Position numbers and translations under genes: made by a program
Source: Cupriavidus basilensis
Lineage (GTDB): Bacteria > Pseudomonadota > Gammaproteobacteria > Burkholderiales > Burkholderiaceae
NCBI RefSeq assembly: GCF_008801925.2
Contig: NZ_CP062803.1
Coordinates: 3,720,001 to 3,784,000 of the forward strand
DNA: 64,000 bases
Direction: 5' to 3'
Shown here: positions 45,837-55,887 of the stretch, in pieces
Layout of the letters: the number at the start of each line of letters is the position of its first letter
Numbering within the stretch: position 1 is the stretch's first letter
Notes under the pieces: generated by a model
Database searches by the model: none
What the model was told of the DNA's origin: nothing
The model's input: the letters and a program-made list of their open reading frames with translations, nothing else

Positions 45837-45865
45837 CGTCCTTTCCCGCCTCACGGGAAAGGACG
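45837..45865. terminator. Perfect hairpin at the proC-ubiA convergent junction
   Basis: CGTCCTTTCCCG and CGGGAAAGGACG (45837-45848 and 45854-45865) form a perfect 12-bp stem with a CCTCA loop, between the two stop codons. No T run follows on either side, so it is a strong hairpin that may act as a bidirectional terminator or 3'-end stabiliser. Confidence 0.6.
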
Positions 45866-45893
45866 CAAGCCGTCAGGACGCTCAAGCGCAGCC

Positions 45894-46751
45894 TCAGCGC
45901 AACGCATAAGCCGCAGCCACCCCGGCAAACACGCAAGCGCCCAGCCAGTTGTTGTGCCGGAACGCGGCAAAGCACTTCATGCGATCCCGCTCGCGGATCA
46001 ACGTGTAGTGATACACCGCGCATCCCGCCGCCGCCGCCAGGCCGATCCAGTACGGCCAGCCCAGCCCGAACTGCGTACCGGCCCAGGCCATCAGGCCAAG
46101 GAACACCGCATAGCAGATCATGATGGCGGCGACATCGAATCGCCCGAACGTGATGGCCGACGTCTTCATGCCGAGCAGCAAGTCATCGTCGCGGTCCACC
46201 ATGGCGTAGGCGGTATCGTAGGCCACCGCCCAGAACACATTGGCCAGCAGCATCACCCACGCCACCACCGGCACATGGTCCTGCACCGCGGCGAACGTCA
46301 TCGGGATGCCGAAGCCGAAAGCAATGCCAAGGTAGGCCTGCGGGATGGCAAAGAACCGCTTGAAGAACGGATAGGTGGCGGCAAGTACGGCGCCGACCAC
46401 CGCGAGCCACTTGGTGAACCCATTGAGCGGCGTGATCAGCGCGAAGGCTGCCAGCGCCAGCACCACCGCCACCGCCACGGCCTCCCACGCGGCAATCTTG
46501 CCCGCGGTCAGCGGCCGCTCCTTGGTGCGCTTGACGTGTTTGTCGAAGTCGCGGTCGGCCCAGTCGTTCATGGCGCAGCCGGCAGAGCGCATCAGGAAGG
46601 TGCCGATGACGAAGATCCAGAACAGGCTCCACACCGGCTGGCCGCCCGAGGCCATCCACAGTGCCCACAGCGTGGGCCACAACAGGAGCAGCGTGCCGAT
46701 GGGCTTGTCGATGCGCACAAGGCGCGCGTACAGGGCTAAGCGTTCAAGCAT
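45894..46751 (-). CDS. ubiA: 4-hydroxybenzoate octaprenyltransferase
   Basis: UbiA attaches the polyprenyl tail to 4-hydroxybenzoate in ubiquinone synthesis. The 285-residue membrane protein has the prenyl-diphosphate motif [19 protein letters not shown] and a second Asp-rich [14 protein letters not shown] chose the ATG at 46749-46751 ([11 protein letters not shown]). A TTG at 46796 in the same frame would lie in the T-rich end of the dps terminator and has no ribosome binding site. Confidence 0.93.
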   Translation of the reverse strand: MLERLALYARLVRIDKPIGTLLLLWPTLWALWMASGGQPVWSLFWIFVIGTFLMRSAGCAMNDWADRDFDKHVKRTKERPLTAGKIAAWEAVAVAVVLALAAFALITPLNGFTKWLAVVGAVLAATYPFFKRFFAIPQAYLGIAFGFGIPMTFAAVQDHVPVVAWVMLLANVFWAVAYDTAYAMVDRDDDLLLGMKTSAITFGRFDVAAIMICYAVFLGLMAWAGTQFGLGWPYWIGLAAAAGCAVYHYTLIRERDRMKCFAAFRHNNWLGACVFAGVAAAYALR

Positions 46752-46796
46752 GGCGAGGGGCCGCGGCACGGGGTCGGGCAAAGCATTGGCATTCAA

Positions 46797-46832
46797 CGAA
46801 AACGCGCCGCGACCCGGTCAGGGCGCGGCGCG
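46797..46832 (-). terminator. Intrinsic terminator of dps
   Basis: On the minus strand CGCGCCGCG (46832-46824) pairs with CGCGGCGCG (46811-46803), with an inner CCC/GGG and a GGTCA-type loop, followed by TTTT and then CGTT. The 12-bp stem lies 47 bp after the dps stop and before ubiA. Confidence 0.8.
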
Positions 46833-46878
46833 CATGGCCGGCAGCACACCAAGGCCGCCGGTGATGTCGATCAGGGCA

Positions 46879-47364
46879 TCAGGCCAGCATCGAGCGCAGC
46901 ATCCACGCGGTTTTTTCGTGCGTCTGCATGCGCTGGGTCAGCAGGTCGGCGGAGGGTTCGTCGCCGGCGGCGTCGATGACCGGGAACAGCGAGCGCGCGG
47001 TGCGCACCACGGCTTCCTGGCCTTCGACCAGCTTGCGGATCATCTCGGTGGCTTCGGGCACGCCCTCTTCCTCCGGGATCGACGACAAGCGGGCGTATTC
47101 CTTGTAGGTGCCCGGCGCCGGGTAGCCCAGCGCGCGGATACGCTCGGCGATCGAATCCACGGCGAGCGCCAGCTCGGTGTATTGCGTCTCGAACATCAGG
47201 TGCAAGGTGTTGAACATCGGACCCGTGACGTTCCAGTGGAAGTTATGGGTCTTGAGATAGAGCGTGTAGGTATCCGCCAGCAACTTGGACAGGCCTTCCG
47301 CGATCTTCTTGCGTTCTTTGTCGGAAATGCCGATGTTCACGCTCATCTCATTCTTCTTTGCCAT
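46879..47364 (-). CDS. dps: DNA starvation/stationary phase protection protein Dps
   Basis: Dps dodecamers bind DNA and store iron using hydrogen peroxide. The 161-residue ferritin-fold protein has the ferroxidase block [20 protein letters not shown] followed by DSIAERI, and a basic N-terminal tail ([10 protein letters not shown]). The gene lies in an oxidative-stress block with katA and oxyR, all read leftwards, and ends at a strong terminator. OxyR control is likely from the family and position, but I see no clean OxyR site directly before it. Confidence 0.93.
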   Translation of the reverse strand: MAKKNEMSVNIGISDKERKKIAEGLSKLLADTYTLYLKTHNFHWNVTGPMFNTLHLMFETQYTELALAVDSIAERIRALGYPAPGTYKEYARLSSIPEEEGVPEATEMIRKLVEGQEAVVRTARSLFPVIDAAGDEPSADLLTQRMQTHEKTAWMLRSMLA

Positions 47365-47441
47365 GATAGGTACGCTCCAGTCTGGGGTGGCTCTGACAAC
47401 TGCCGCGCCACGGGACGCGGCACAACCCGCACATTATGGCA

Positions 47442-47636
47442 TCACCCGGTAAAGGCAGACAAACCCTTGGCCGCGTCCAGGAACATCGCGACCGCGCCCA
47501 GCGCGACCGCCGCCAGCCCGATCTCCGTGCGCCACAGCTTGCGCTGCAGGCGCGCCGCGTCTGCGCGGCGGGGGCGGTCGTGGGCAACTTGCTGCAACTG
47601 CTGAAATTCGCTGACGAACAGTCTGAACATGGCCAT
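47442..47636 (-). CDS. Small membrane-anchored protein between katA and dps
   Basis: The 64-residue product (MAMFRLFVSEF...) has a charged, Arg-rich N-terminal half (residues 20-38) and one C-terminal hydrophobic helix (residues 39-54), so it is probably a single-pass membrane protein. CGGAGAACC precedes the ATG at 47634-47636. It lies between katA and dps in the same direction, with a strong hairpin 26 bp upstream of its start, which suggests an oxidative-stress context. I do not recognise the family. Confidence 0.62.
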   Translation of the reverse strand: MAMFRLFVSEFQQLQQVAHDRPRRADAARLQRKLWRTEIGLAAVALGAVAMFLDAAKGLSAFTG

Positions 47637-47662
47637 GATGGTTCTCCGTGCCGGGCTTTCAA

Positions 47663-47685
47663 GGTGGCCCCGGCTCGGGGCCACC
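47663..47685 (-). terminator. Hairpin after katA
   Basis: GGTGGCCCC and GGGGCCACC (47663-47671 and 47677-47685) form a perfect 9-bp stem with a GGCTC loop, between the katA stop and the small gene. There is no T run, so it may be a weak terminator or an mRNA-stabilising structure. Confidence 0.5.
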
Positions 47686-47713
47686 CGCACTGCCCTGCTT
47701 CATTGCTTGCGCA

Positions 47714-49159
47714 TTACTTCAGGTTGAGCGCGCGCTTGACGCCCTCGCCATAAGCCGGATCGGCCTTGGTGAAGTGCTCCAGCTGCACCCGCACGATGTT
47801 TTCCGGCACACCCTGCATGGCCGCCGAAATGTTCGCGTAAAGACGCTGGCGCTGGGCCTCGTCGAACAGGCGGAACAGCGCGCCGGGCTGGCTGTAGTAA
47901 TCGCTGTCGACACGGTGGTCGAAGCGGTCGGCCGCGCCATCCAGGGCCAGGGGCGGCTCGATGGCGCGCTCGCTGGCGGCGTAGGCGCCCTCGCGGTTCG
48001 GCTCGTAGTTGAGCTTGCCGCCCTGGTTGCCGTCCACGCGCATCGCGCCATCGCGGTGGAAGGTATTGTGGAACGGGCACTTGGGCGCGTTCACCGGGAT
48101 CTGGTTGTGGTTCACGCCCAGGCGGTAGCGCTGCGTGTCGCCGTACGAGAAGAGCCGGCCCTGCAGCATCTTGTCGGGCGAGAAGCCGATGCCCGGCACG
48201 ATGTTGGAGGGGTTCATCGCCACCTGCTCCACCTCGGCGAAGTAGTTGTCCGGGTTGCGGTTGAGCTCCAGCACGCCCACGTCGATCAGCGGATAGTCCT
48301 TGTGCGGCCACACCTTGGTGAGGTCGAACGGGTTGATGTGGTACCTGGCCGCATCGGCTTCGGGCATGACCTGCACGCGCACGTTCCAGCGCGGGAAGTT
48401 GCCGCGCTCGATGTTCTCGAACAAGTCGCGCTGCGCGCTCTCGCGGTCGCCCGCCACCACCTTGGCCGCTTCCTCGTTGGTCCAGTTGGCGATGCCCTGC
48501 TGCGACTTGAAGTGAAACTTCACCCAGAAACGCTCGTTGGCCGCATTGATGAACGAGAAGGTATGCGAGCCGAAACCATGGATCTGGCGATAGTTCTGCG
48601 GCAGGCCGCGGTCGCTCATCAGGATGGTGACCTGGTGCAGCGATTCCGGATGGCGCGACCAGAAATCCCATACGGCAATCGGGTCGCGCAGGTTGGTGCG
48701 CGGATTGCGTTTTTGCGTGTGGATGAAATCCGGGAATTTCAGCGGGTCGCGCACGAAGAACACCGGCGTGTTGTTGCCCACCACGTCCCAGTTGCCTTCA
48801 TCGGTATAGAACTTGACCGAGAACCCGCGCACATCGCGCTCGGCGTCGGCGGCGCCACGCTCGCCCGCCACCGTGGAGAAGCGGATGAAGATCGGCGTCT
48901 CCTTGCCAACGCTGGCGAAGACCGAGGCCTTGGTGAAACGCGAGATGTCATGGGTCACCGTGAACTTGCCGTGGGCGCCCGAGCCCTTGGCGTGCACGCG
49001 CCGCTCGGGGATGACTTCACGGTCGAAGTGAGCGAGCTTTTCCAGGAACCACACGTCTTGCAGCAGCATCGGCCCGCGCGCGCCGGCGGTCTGCGAATTC
49101 TGGTTGTCGGCTACCGGCGCGCCAGCGGCGGTGGTGAGAGTGTCCTTGTTCTTGCTCAT
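47714..49159 (-). CDS. katA: Catalase, monofunctional haem type
   Basis: KatA splits hydrogen peroxide. The 481-residue small-subunit haem catalase has the active-site [12 protein letters not shown] (H56), [14 protein letters not shown] (active-site Asn near residue 129) and the haem-ligand tyrosine in [14 protein letters not shown]. The start is MSKNKDTL at 49159; the frame is open 60 bp further but without homology. It is transcribed away from oxyR, with an OxyR-like site at 49290-49315 upstream. Confidence 0.96.
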   Translation of the reverse strand: MSKNKDTLTTAAGAPVADNQNSQTAGARGPMLLQDVWFLEKLAHFDREVIPERRVHAKGSGAHGKFTVTHDISRFTKASVFASVGKETPIFIRFSTVAGERGAADAERDVRGFSVKFYTDEGNWDVVGNNTPVFFVRDPLKFPDFIHTQKRNPRTNLRDPIAVWDFWSRHPESLHQVTILMSDRGLPQNYRQIHGFGSHTFSFINAANERFWVKFHFKSQQGIANWTNEEAAKVVAGDRESAQRDLFENIERGNFPRWNVRVQVMPEADAARYHINPFDLTKVWPHKDYPLIDVGVLELNRNPDNYFAEVEQVAMNPSNIVPGIGFSPDKMLQGRLFSYGDTQRYRLGVNHNQIPVNAPKCPFHNTFHRDGAMRVDGNQGGKLNYEPNREGAYAASERAIEPPLALDGAADRFDHRVDSDYYSQPGALFRLFDEAQRQRLYANISAAMQGVPENIVRVQLEHFTKADPAYGEGVKRALNLK

Positions 49160-49289
49160 CTTGGCCTCATTTTTCTTGGGGGTGGAACGGGGGAGTCTGG
49201 CTGGGGCGGGCTGCGGCAAAGCCGCCGGGAAATATGCGTCGACGCAGGAAGTGTACAGAAAGGCTATTGAATATGAAATTCAATTATTT

Positions 49290-49315
49290 CTAACTATGAA
49301 ATAGAGCATGCCTAT
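49290..49315. promoter_or_regulatory. OxyR-like binding site upstream of katA
   Basis: The sequence holds CTAA-N7-ATAG-N7-CTAT (49290-49293, 49301-49304, 49312-49315), matching three of the four tetramers of the OxyR consensus ATAG-N7-CTAT-N7-ATAG-N7-CTAT (the first one is missing and one base differs). It lies about 130 bp upstream of katA, next to the oxyR gene. Confidence 0.6.
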
Positions 49316-49344
49316 GCCATGCCTGCGCGCCAGCATGGCATAGG
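49311..49344. repeat. Perfect 12-bp inverted repeat between oxyR and katA
   Basis: CCTATGCCATGC (49311-49322) and GCATGGCATAGG (49333-49344) are perfect inverted repeats around a 10-base spacer. The left arm overlaps the last tetramer of the OxyR-like site. No T run follows in either direction. It may be a regulator site or a transcript hairpin. Confidence 0.6.
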
Positions 49345-49383
49345 AAAAAGACGCAGTGAAGTTAGAAAAATCGAGGAGGGGAA

Positions 49384-49438
49384 GAAAAAAACAAGGCAGG
49401 GCAAAGCGTGCCGCCGGCGCGCAGCGCCGGCAAGCACG
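49384..49438 (-). terminator. Terminator candidate of oxyR
   Basis: On the minus strand GCCGGCG and CGCCGGC (49413-49431) with an outer CGTGC/GCACG pairing form a strong hairpin just after the oxyR stop. A T-rich run follows about 15 bp later (49391-49384). The gap makes this a less typical intrinsic terminator. Confidence 0.5.
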
Positions 49439-49446
49439 GGGCGCGC

Positions 49447-50400
49447 TCAGGCGGCTTCAGCCAGTTCCTTGGCGGCCAGCATGCTGACGCCGGGCAAGTC
49501 GCAGGCGGCCACCGCGCGGCGCAGCGCTTCCATGGCCGGCAGGCGGGTAAAGCTCTTGCGCCAGGCCAGCACCACGCGCCGGTCGGGCACCGGATCGGTA
49601 AAGGGCACGTAGGCCAGCAGGTCGTTCTTGTTGGACTTCAGGTCCGGCACCGAAGTCCGCGGCAGCACCGTGATGCCAACGCCACTTGCGACCATGTGGC
49701 GGATGGTTTCCAGCGAGGAGCCTTCGAAGGTCTTCTGGATGCCGTCGGCCGCCTGCGAGAAGCGCGACAGCTCCGGGCATACGCCCAACACCTGGTCGCG
49801 GAAGCAATGCCCGCTGCCCAGCAACAGCATGGTTTGCTGCTTGAGTTCGTCGGGATCCACCTTCCCGGCATGCTCCAGATGGTGGCCACGCGGCACCGCC
49901 ACGACGAAGGGCTCGTCATACAGCGGCTGCACGGTCAGCCCGGAATCGGCAAAGGGCTCGGCCATGATGGCGCAATCGATCTCGCCCTGCTTGAGCAACT
50001 CAATCAGCTTGACCGTGTAGTTCTCCTGCAGCATCAGCGGCATCTGCGGCACGGTGTGGATCATTTCCTTGACCAGCGTGGGCAGCAGGTAGGGCCCGAT
50101 GGTGTAGATCACGCCAAGCCGCAGCGGCCCGGCCAGCGGGTCCTTGCCCTGCTTGGCGATCTCGCGGATGGCCATGGTCTGCTCCAGCACGCGCTGGGCC
50201 TGCGCCACGATCTGCTCGCCGATCGGCGTCACCGAGACTTCGGACGTGCCGCGCTCGAAGATCTGCACATTAAGTTCGTCTTCCAGCTTCTTGATCGCCA
50301 CCGACAGCGTCGGCTGCGACACGAAGCAGGCTTCGGCCGCCCGGCCGAAATGGCGCTCGCGCGCTACGGCGACGATGTACTTGAGTTCGGTGAGCGTCAT
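49447..50400 (-). CDS. oxyR: Hydrogen-peroxide-sensing regulator OxyR
   Basis: OxyR is a LysR-type regulator activated by a disulfide between two cysteines. The 317-residue protein has the LysR helix-turn-helix (FGRAAEACFVSQPTLSVAIK) and the redox pair in LLLGSGHCFRDQVLGVCPE at C199 and C208, identical in position to E. coli OxyR. It lies between recG and katA in the same direction. It probably controls katA and dps here. Autoregulation is likely but not shown. Confidence 0.96.
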   Translation of the reverse strand: MTLTELKYIVAVARERHFGRAAEACFVSQPTLSVAIKKLEDELNVQIFERGTSEVSVTPIGEQIVAQAQRVLEQTMAIREIAKQGKDPLAGPLRLGVIYTIGPYLLPTLVKEMIHTVPQMPLMLQENYTVKLIELLKQGEIDCAIMAEPFADSGLTVQPLYDEPFVVAVPRGHHLEHAGKVDPDELKQQTMLLLGSGHCFRDQVLGVCPELSRFSQAADGIQKTFEGSSLETIRHMVASGVGITVLPRTSVPDLKSNKNDLLAYVPFTDPVPDRRVVLAWRKSFTRLPAMEALRRAVAACDLPGVSMLAAKELAEAA

Positions 50401-50522
50401 GACTTATCAATTTCCGTTAAGCGATAGATTTTACCTTCGATTCGACGTTCTGTCAGAGATGACAGGCAAAGCGATGCAGGCGATACCTGAGCGCCCGCAC
50501 CCGGTGAGTCCCCGCCGTCACA

Positions 50523-52724
50523 TCAGGCCTTCAGGTAATGCTCCCTGCCACCCAGCCAGCGCAGCAGGTGCGCTTCAACCGCCTCCGGAAAGCGCGCCAG
50601 CATCAGTTCGGCGGCCTCCTGGGCATAGTCGACCAGCCAGGCGTCGGTGTTGAGATCCGCGAAACGCAGCATGGCCTCGCCGGACTGGCGCGCGCCGAGG
50701 AACTCGCCGGGACCGCGTATCTGCAGGTCGCGCCGGGCGATCTCGAAGCCGTCGGTGGTCTCGCGCATGGTGGCCAGGCGCTCTCGCCCGGTGGGCGACA
50801 GCGGTGCCTGGTACAGCAGCAGGCAGACCGATTCCGCGCTGCCTCGCCCTACCCGGCCGCGCAACTGGTGCAGCTGCGCCAGGCCGAAGCGCTCGGCATG
50901 CTCGATCACCATCAACGAGGCGTTGGGCACGTCCACCCCCACCTCGATCACAGTGGTGGCCACCAACACCTGCAGCCGGTTGGCGGTAAAGTCTTCCATC
51001 ACCGCGGCTTTCTCCGCCGGTGGCAGGCGCCCGTGCACCAATCCCACCTTGAGGTCGGGCAAGGCGGCGACCAGCGTTTCATAGGTTTCCACCGCGGTCT
51101 GCAGTTGCAGCGCCTCGCTCTCTTCGATCAGCGGGCAGACCCAGTAGACCTGGCGGCCATCGGCGGCGGCGTGGTGCACGCGCTCGATCACCTCGTCGCG
51201 GCGCGCGTCGTTGACCAGCCGCGTCACCACCGGAGTGCGCCCGGGCGGCAATTCGTCGATCACCGAGACGTCGAGGTCGGCGTAGTAGGTCATGGCCAGC
51301 GTGCGCGGGATCGGCGTGGCCGACATCATCAACTGGTGCGGCACGGTTTGCGCGACCGTGACAGCCTTGCCCTGCGCGGCGGCGGCATCGGGGTCCGCCT
51401 TGCCGCGCAGCGCCAGCCGCTGGGCCACGCCGAAACGATGCTGCTCATCGACCACGGACAAGCCCAGGCGGGCAAACTTGACGCTGTCCTGGATCAGCGC
51501 GTGGGTGCCGATGGCCAGCTTGGCCTCGCCGGACTCGACCTTGGCCGCGGCCTCGCGCTTGGCGCGCGTCTTCAGGCTGCCGGCCAGCCACACCACCGGC
51601 ACGCCCAGGGGCTCCAGCCAGGCGGAGAGCTTGCGGTAATGCTGCTCGGCCAGGATTTCAGTGGGTGCCATCAGCGCGGCCTGGTAGCCGGCATCGATAG
51701 CCTGGCAGGCGGCCAGCGCCGCCACGATGGTCTTGCCGCTGCCGACGTCGCCCTGCAGCAGGCGGTGCATCGGATGGGGCGCGCCCATGTCCTTGGCAAT
51801 CTCTTCCACCACACGCTGCTGCGCGCCGGTCAGCTTGAACGGCAGCGCGGCCAGGAAGGCGGTCAGCAGGCCGCCCGCGCGGCGCGGCATGGGCGGCGCG
51901 CTCTTGTCGCGCCGCGCCGCCTGGGAGCGCTTGAGGGAGAGCTGCTGCGCCAGCAGCTCATCGAGCTTGATGCGCTGCCAGGCCGGGTGCGAGCGCTCGA
52001 TCAGCGCGTGCTCGTCCACATCCTGCGGCGGTGCGTGCAGCAGGCGCAGGCACTCGGGCAAGGCTTGCAGCTTGAGCTGGGCTAGCGGGCCTTGCAGCAC
52101 GGGCGCGGGCAGGGTCTCGGGCAGCGGCGTGCGTGACAGCGCGCCGCCGATGGCCTTGCGCAGGTAGCTCTGCGGGATGCCGGCGGTGCTCGGGTAGACC
52201 GGGGTCAGCCGCTCGGGCAGCGCCTCGCCGGGCGTCACCGCGCGCACCGTGGGATGGACCATTTCCGCGCCGAAGAAGCCGCCGCGCAGCTCGCCGCGCA
52301 CCCGCAGGCAGGCGCCTTCGGCCATCAGCTGGGTCTGGCTGCCGTAGAAATTAATGAACCGCAGCGTCAGCTCGCCGCTATCGTCGGCGATCTTGACCAC
52401 CATCTGGCGGCGCGGGCGCAGGCTGACCTCGTTGGAGGTGACCACGCCCTCGACCTGCACCGTCAGCCCCATGCCCGCGCGCCCGACGGCATCGGCAATC
52501 GGCAGCAGCGTGGTCTCGTCCTCATAGCGCATCGGCAAGTGCAGCACCAGATCGACATCGCGCTTGAGGCCGAGCTTATGCAGCCGGGCCATGGCTGAGG
52601 ACGGCTTGCCGGCGGCAGCGCCCTTGGCCGCTGCCTTGCCCGCACGGCCCGGCTTGTCCCCGGCGCGCGCCGTGGGCGGGCTGTCGTTGGTTTCCGGGGT
52701 TCGGTCGGGAACGGTTCCTGGCAT
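50523..52724 (-). CDS. recG: ATP-dependent DNA helicase RecG
   Basis: RecG remodels stalled replication forks and branched DNA. The 733-residue protein has the N-terminal wedge domain, helicase Walker A (LLQGDVGSGKTIVAALA), the DEQH box (SVVDEQHRFGVAQR) and motif VI-like LHQLRGRVGRGSAESVC. The start is uncertain: ATG at 52722-52724 has no good ribosome binding site and the first 44 residues are low-complexity, so a later ATG (MARLHKLGLK) is also possible. It is 122 bp upstream of oxyR. Confidence 0.94.
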   Translation of the reverse strand: MPGTVPDRTPETNDSPPTARAGDKPGRAGKAAAKGAAAGKPSSAMARLHKLGLKRDVDLVLHLPMRYEDETTLLPIADAVGRAGMGLTVQVEGVVTSNEVSLRPRRQMVVKIADDSGELTLRFINFYGSQTQLMAEGACLRVRGELRGGFFGAEMVHPTVRAVTPGEALPERLTPVYPSTAGIPQSYLRKAIGGALSRTPLPETLPAPVLQGPLAQLKLQALPECLRLLHAPPQDVDEHALIERSHPAWQRIKLDELLAQQLSLKRSQAARRDKSAPPMPRRAGGLLTAFLAALPFKLTGAQQRVVEEIAKDMGAPHPMHRLLQGDVGSGKTIVAALAACQAIDAGYQAALMAPTEILAEQHYRKLSAWLEPLGVPVVWLAGSLKTRAKREAAAKVESGEAKLAIGTHALIQDSVKFARLGLSVVDEQHRFGVAQRLALRGKADPDAAAAQGKAVTVAQTVPHQLMMSATPIPRTLAMTYYADLDVSVIDELPPGRTPVVTRLVNDARRDEVIERVHHAAADGRQVYWVCPLIEESEALQLQTAVETYETLVAALPDLKVGLVHGRLPPAEKAAVMEDFTANRLQVLVATTVIEVGVDVPNASLMVIEHAERFGLAQLHQLRGRVGRGSAESVCLLLYQAPLSPTGRERLATMRETTDGFEIARRDLQIRGPGEFLGARQSGEAMLRFADLNTDAWLVDYAQEAAELMLARFPEAVEAHLLRWLGGREHYLKA

Positions 52725-52905
52725 CTGGGGCGTGGCTGGCGATTCGGGTCGGGGCGCGCGTCGGGTGGCACGCGCTGGTTGGCGCAAATAGGCGATATCA
52801 CGCGCGCCCGGGCGGAGCAGCCGCCCCAAGCCTTACAATATCGGATTCGCCGATTGTACCTATGCCGGCCGCGCCACCGCGCGGTCTGCGGCCGTTTTTG
52901 CCCCC

Positions 52906-53955
52906 ATGATGCTGACGCTGTCCGATTTTGACTTTGCCCTCCCGCCCGAACTGATTGCCCAGACCGCCTTGCCGGAGCGCGGCGCGAGCCGGCTGCTGGT
53001 GGTGGATACGGACGCCCGGGTGGGCACCACCCGCCTCACAGACCGGGCGTTTACCGACATCGTCGACTACCTGCGCCCCAACGATTTGCTGGTGTTCAAT
53101 GACACCCGCGTCATCAAGGCGCGCTTCTTCGGGCAAAAGAGCAGCGGCGGCAAGGTCGAGGTGCTGGTCGAGCGGGTACTGGACAGCCACACCGTGCTGG
53201 CCCAGGTGCGCGCCTCCAAGACGCCGCCCGAGGGCAGCCTGCTGCGCCTGGCGGATGCCTTCGACGTCACTGTGGGCCCGCGCGTGGACCAGTTCTTCAC
53301 GCTCACCTTCCCCGAGCCGGCGCTGGACCTGATCGAGCGCCACGGCCGCCTGCCGCTGCCGCCATACATCACCCACGATCCCGACGCCTTCGACGAATCC
53401 CGCTACCAGACGGTCTACGCCCGCGCCCCCGGCGCGGTGGCCGCGCCGACTGCCGGCCTGCATTTCGACGAGGCCCTGTTCGCCCGGCTCGACGCGCTGG
53501 GCGTGCGCCGCGGCTTCCTGACCCTGCACGTGGGCGCCGGCACCTTCCAGCCGGTGCGCACCGAGAACTTGGCCGAGCACAAGATGCACGCCGAGTGGTA
53601 CGAGGTCTCGGATGCGCTGGCCCAAGCCGTGCGCGACACGCGCGCCGCCGGCGGCCGCGTGATCGCGGTCGGCACCACCTCGCTGCGCGCGCTGGAGTCC
53701 GCCGGCGCTGCCGATGGCATGCTGGCCGCCGGCAGTGGCGACACCGAGATCTTCATCACGCCCGGCTACCGTTTCCGCGTGGTCGATGCGCTGATCACCA
53801 ATTTCCACCTGCCCAAGTCGACCTTGCTGATGCTGGTGTCGGCGCTGGCCGGGGTGGAGCCCATCCGCGCTGCCTACCGCCATGCGGTGGCCGAGCGCTA
53901 CCGCTTCTTCAGCTACGGCGACGCCATGCTGCTGACGCGCCAGCCCCAGCCCTGA
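52906..53955 (+). CDS. queA: S-adenosylmethionine:tRNA ribosyltransferase-isomerase
   Basis: QueA transfers and isomerises the ribosyl part of SAM to preQ1 in tRNA, making epoxyqueuosine. The 349-residue protein has [45 protein letters not shown] and [15 protein letters not shown]. It is followed by tgt, which acts just before it in the same pathway. A TACAAT at 52834 may be the -10 element. Start could be either of two adjacent ATGs. Confidence 0.97.
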   Translation: MMLTLSDFDFALPPELIAQTALPERGASRLLVVDTDARVGTTRLTDRAFTDIVDYLRPNDLLVFNDTRVIKARFFGQKSSGGKVEVLVERVLDSHTVLAQVRASKTPPEGSLLRLADAFDVTVGPRVDQFFTLTFPEPALDLIERHGRLPLPPYITHDPDAFDESRYQTVYARAPGAVAAPTAGLHFDEALFARLDALGVRRGFLTLHVGAGTFQPVRTENLAEHKMHAEWYEVSDALAQAVRDTRAAGGRVIAVGTTSLRALESAGAADGMLAAGSGDTEIFITPGYRFRVVDALITNFHLPKSTLLMLVSALAGVEPIRAAYRHAVAERYRFFSYGDAMLLTRQPQP

Positions 53956-53980
53956 GCGCGCCGCGCCAGCCCGACCCTGA

Positions 53981-55147
<1,167 letters not shown>

Positions 55148-55320
55148 ACTTTCCGCACGGCTTCGGTCGAATAGCGGTGCCTGCAGCTGCCAAGCGGCTC
55201 GCAAGGCGCCCCGAACAAACCCGTACTACACCGTAAATGCCCGGATCGGGCATGGAATGCGGCTGCAAGCGGGTGGTAGAATGACCGACTAACTGATTGA
55301 CTTTGTGACGGAGAAGCAAC

Positions 55321-55650
55321 GTGCTGATTTCTAACGCATTTGCCCAGACTGCCGGTGCCACCGGCGGCGCGGCGGGTGGCCTGATGAGTTTCCTGCCTAT
55401 CATCCTGATGTTCGCGGTGCTGTGGTTCATCATGATCCGCCCGCAGATGAAGCGCCAGAAAGAATCGAAGGCAATGCTGGAAGCCCTGGCCAAGAACGAC
55501 GAAGTCGTGACCGCCGGCGGTATTCTCGGCCGTGTCACCAAGGTCAACGAACAATACGTGACCATCGAAATCGCCACGGGCACCGAAATCACGGTGCAAA
55601 AGAGCGCGGTTACCACGGTGCTGCCCAAGGGCTCGCTGAAGTCGCTCTGA
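55321..55650 (+). CDS. yajC: Preprotein translocase subunit YajC
   Basis: YajC is a small membrane protein of the SecDF-YajC complex. The 109-residue protein has one hydrophobic segment (about residues 22-40, FLPIILMFAVLWFIMI) and the following IRPQMKRQKESKAM and VVTAGGILGRVTK. The start is a GTG with GGAGAAG upstream. It precedes secD by 237 bp, a gap that holds no gene I can support. Confidence 0.95.
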   Translation: MLISNAFAQTAGATGGAAGGLMSFLPIILMFAVLWFIMIRPQMKRQKESKAMLEALAKNDEVVTAGGILGRVTKVNEQYVTIEIATGTEITVQKSAVTTVLPKGSLKSL

Positions 55651-55887
55651 GCACCGGGGCCGCGGGCGGGGCGTTGCTTGACTCAGGCACCGCCCAGCTT
55701 CTCCCGCACCGCCTGCCTGCTTTTTCGCCCTTCCCGGCACGCCTTTAGCGCGCGTGCCCCTGCAGCCGCCTGATCCAGCACGGGTTATCCGTGGATGCCA
55801 GGCGGCTGTTTGCCAACCGGTGCGGTGGCGCCAACTGCCCGCTGACGGTCTCGTCGGCACCGCCAACCGAAGAACGACTGGCCAAAG

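Noticed and set aside
47365..47441. OxyR site before dps
   Set aside because: A single ATAG near the start codon has no CTAT partner at the right spacing.
50401..50522. OxyR autoregulatory site before oxyR
   Set aside because: One ATAG with a poor partner (CTTC) seven bases away is too weak to claim.
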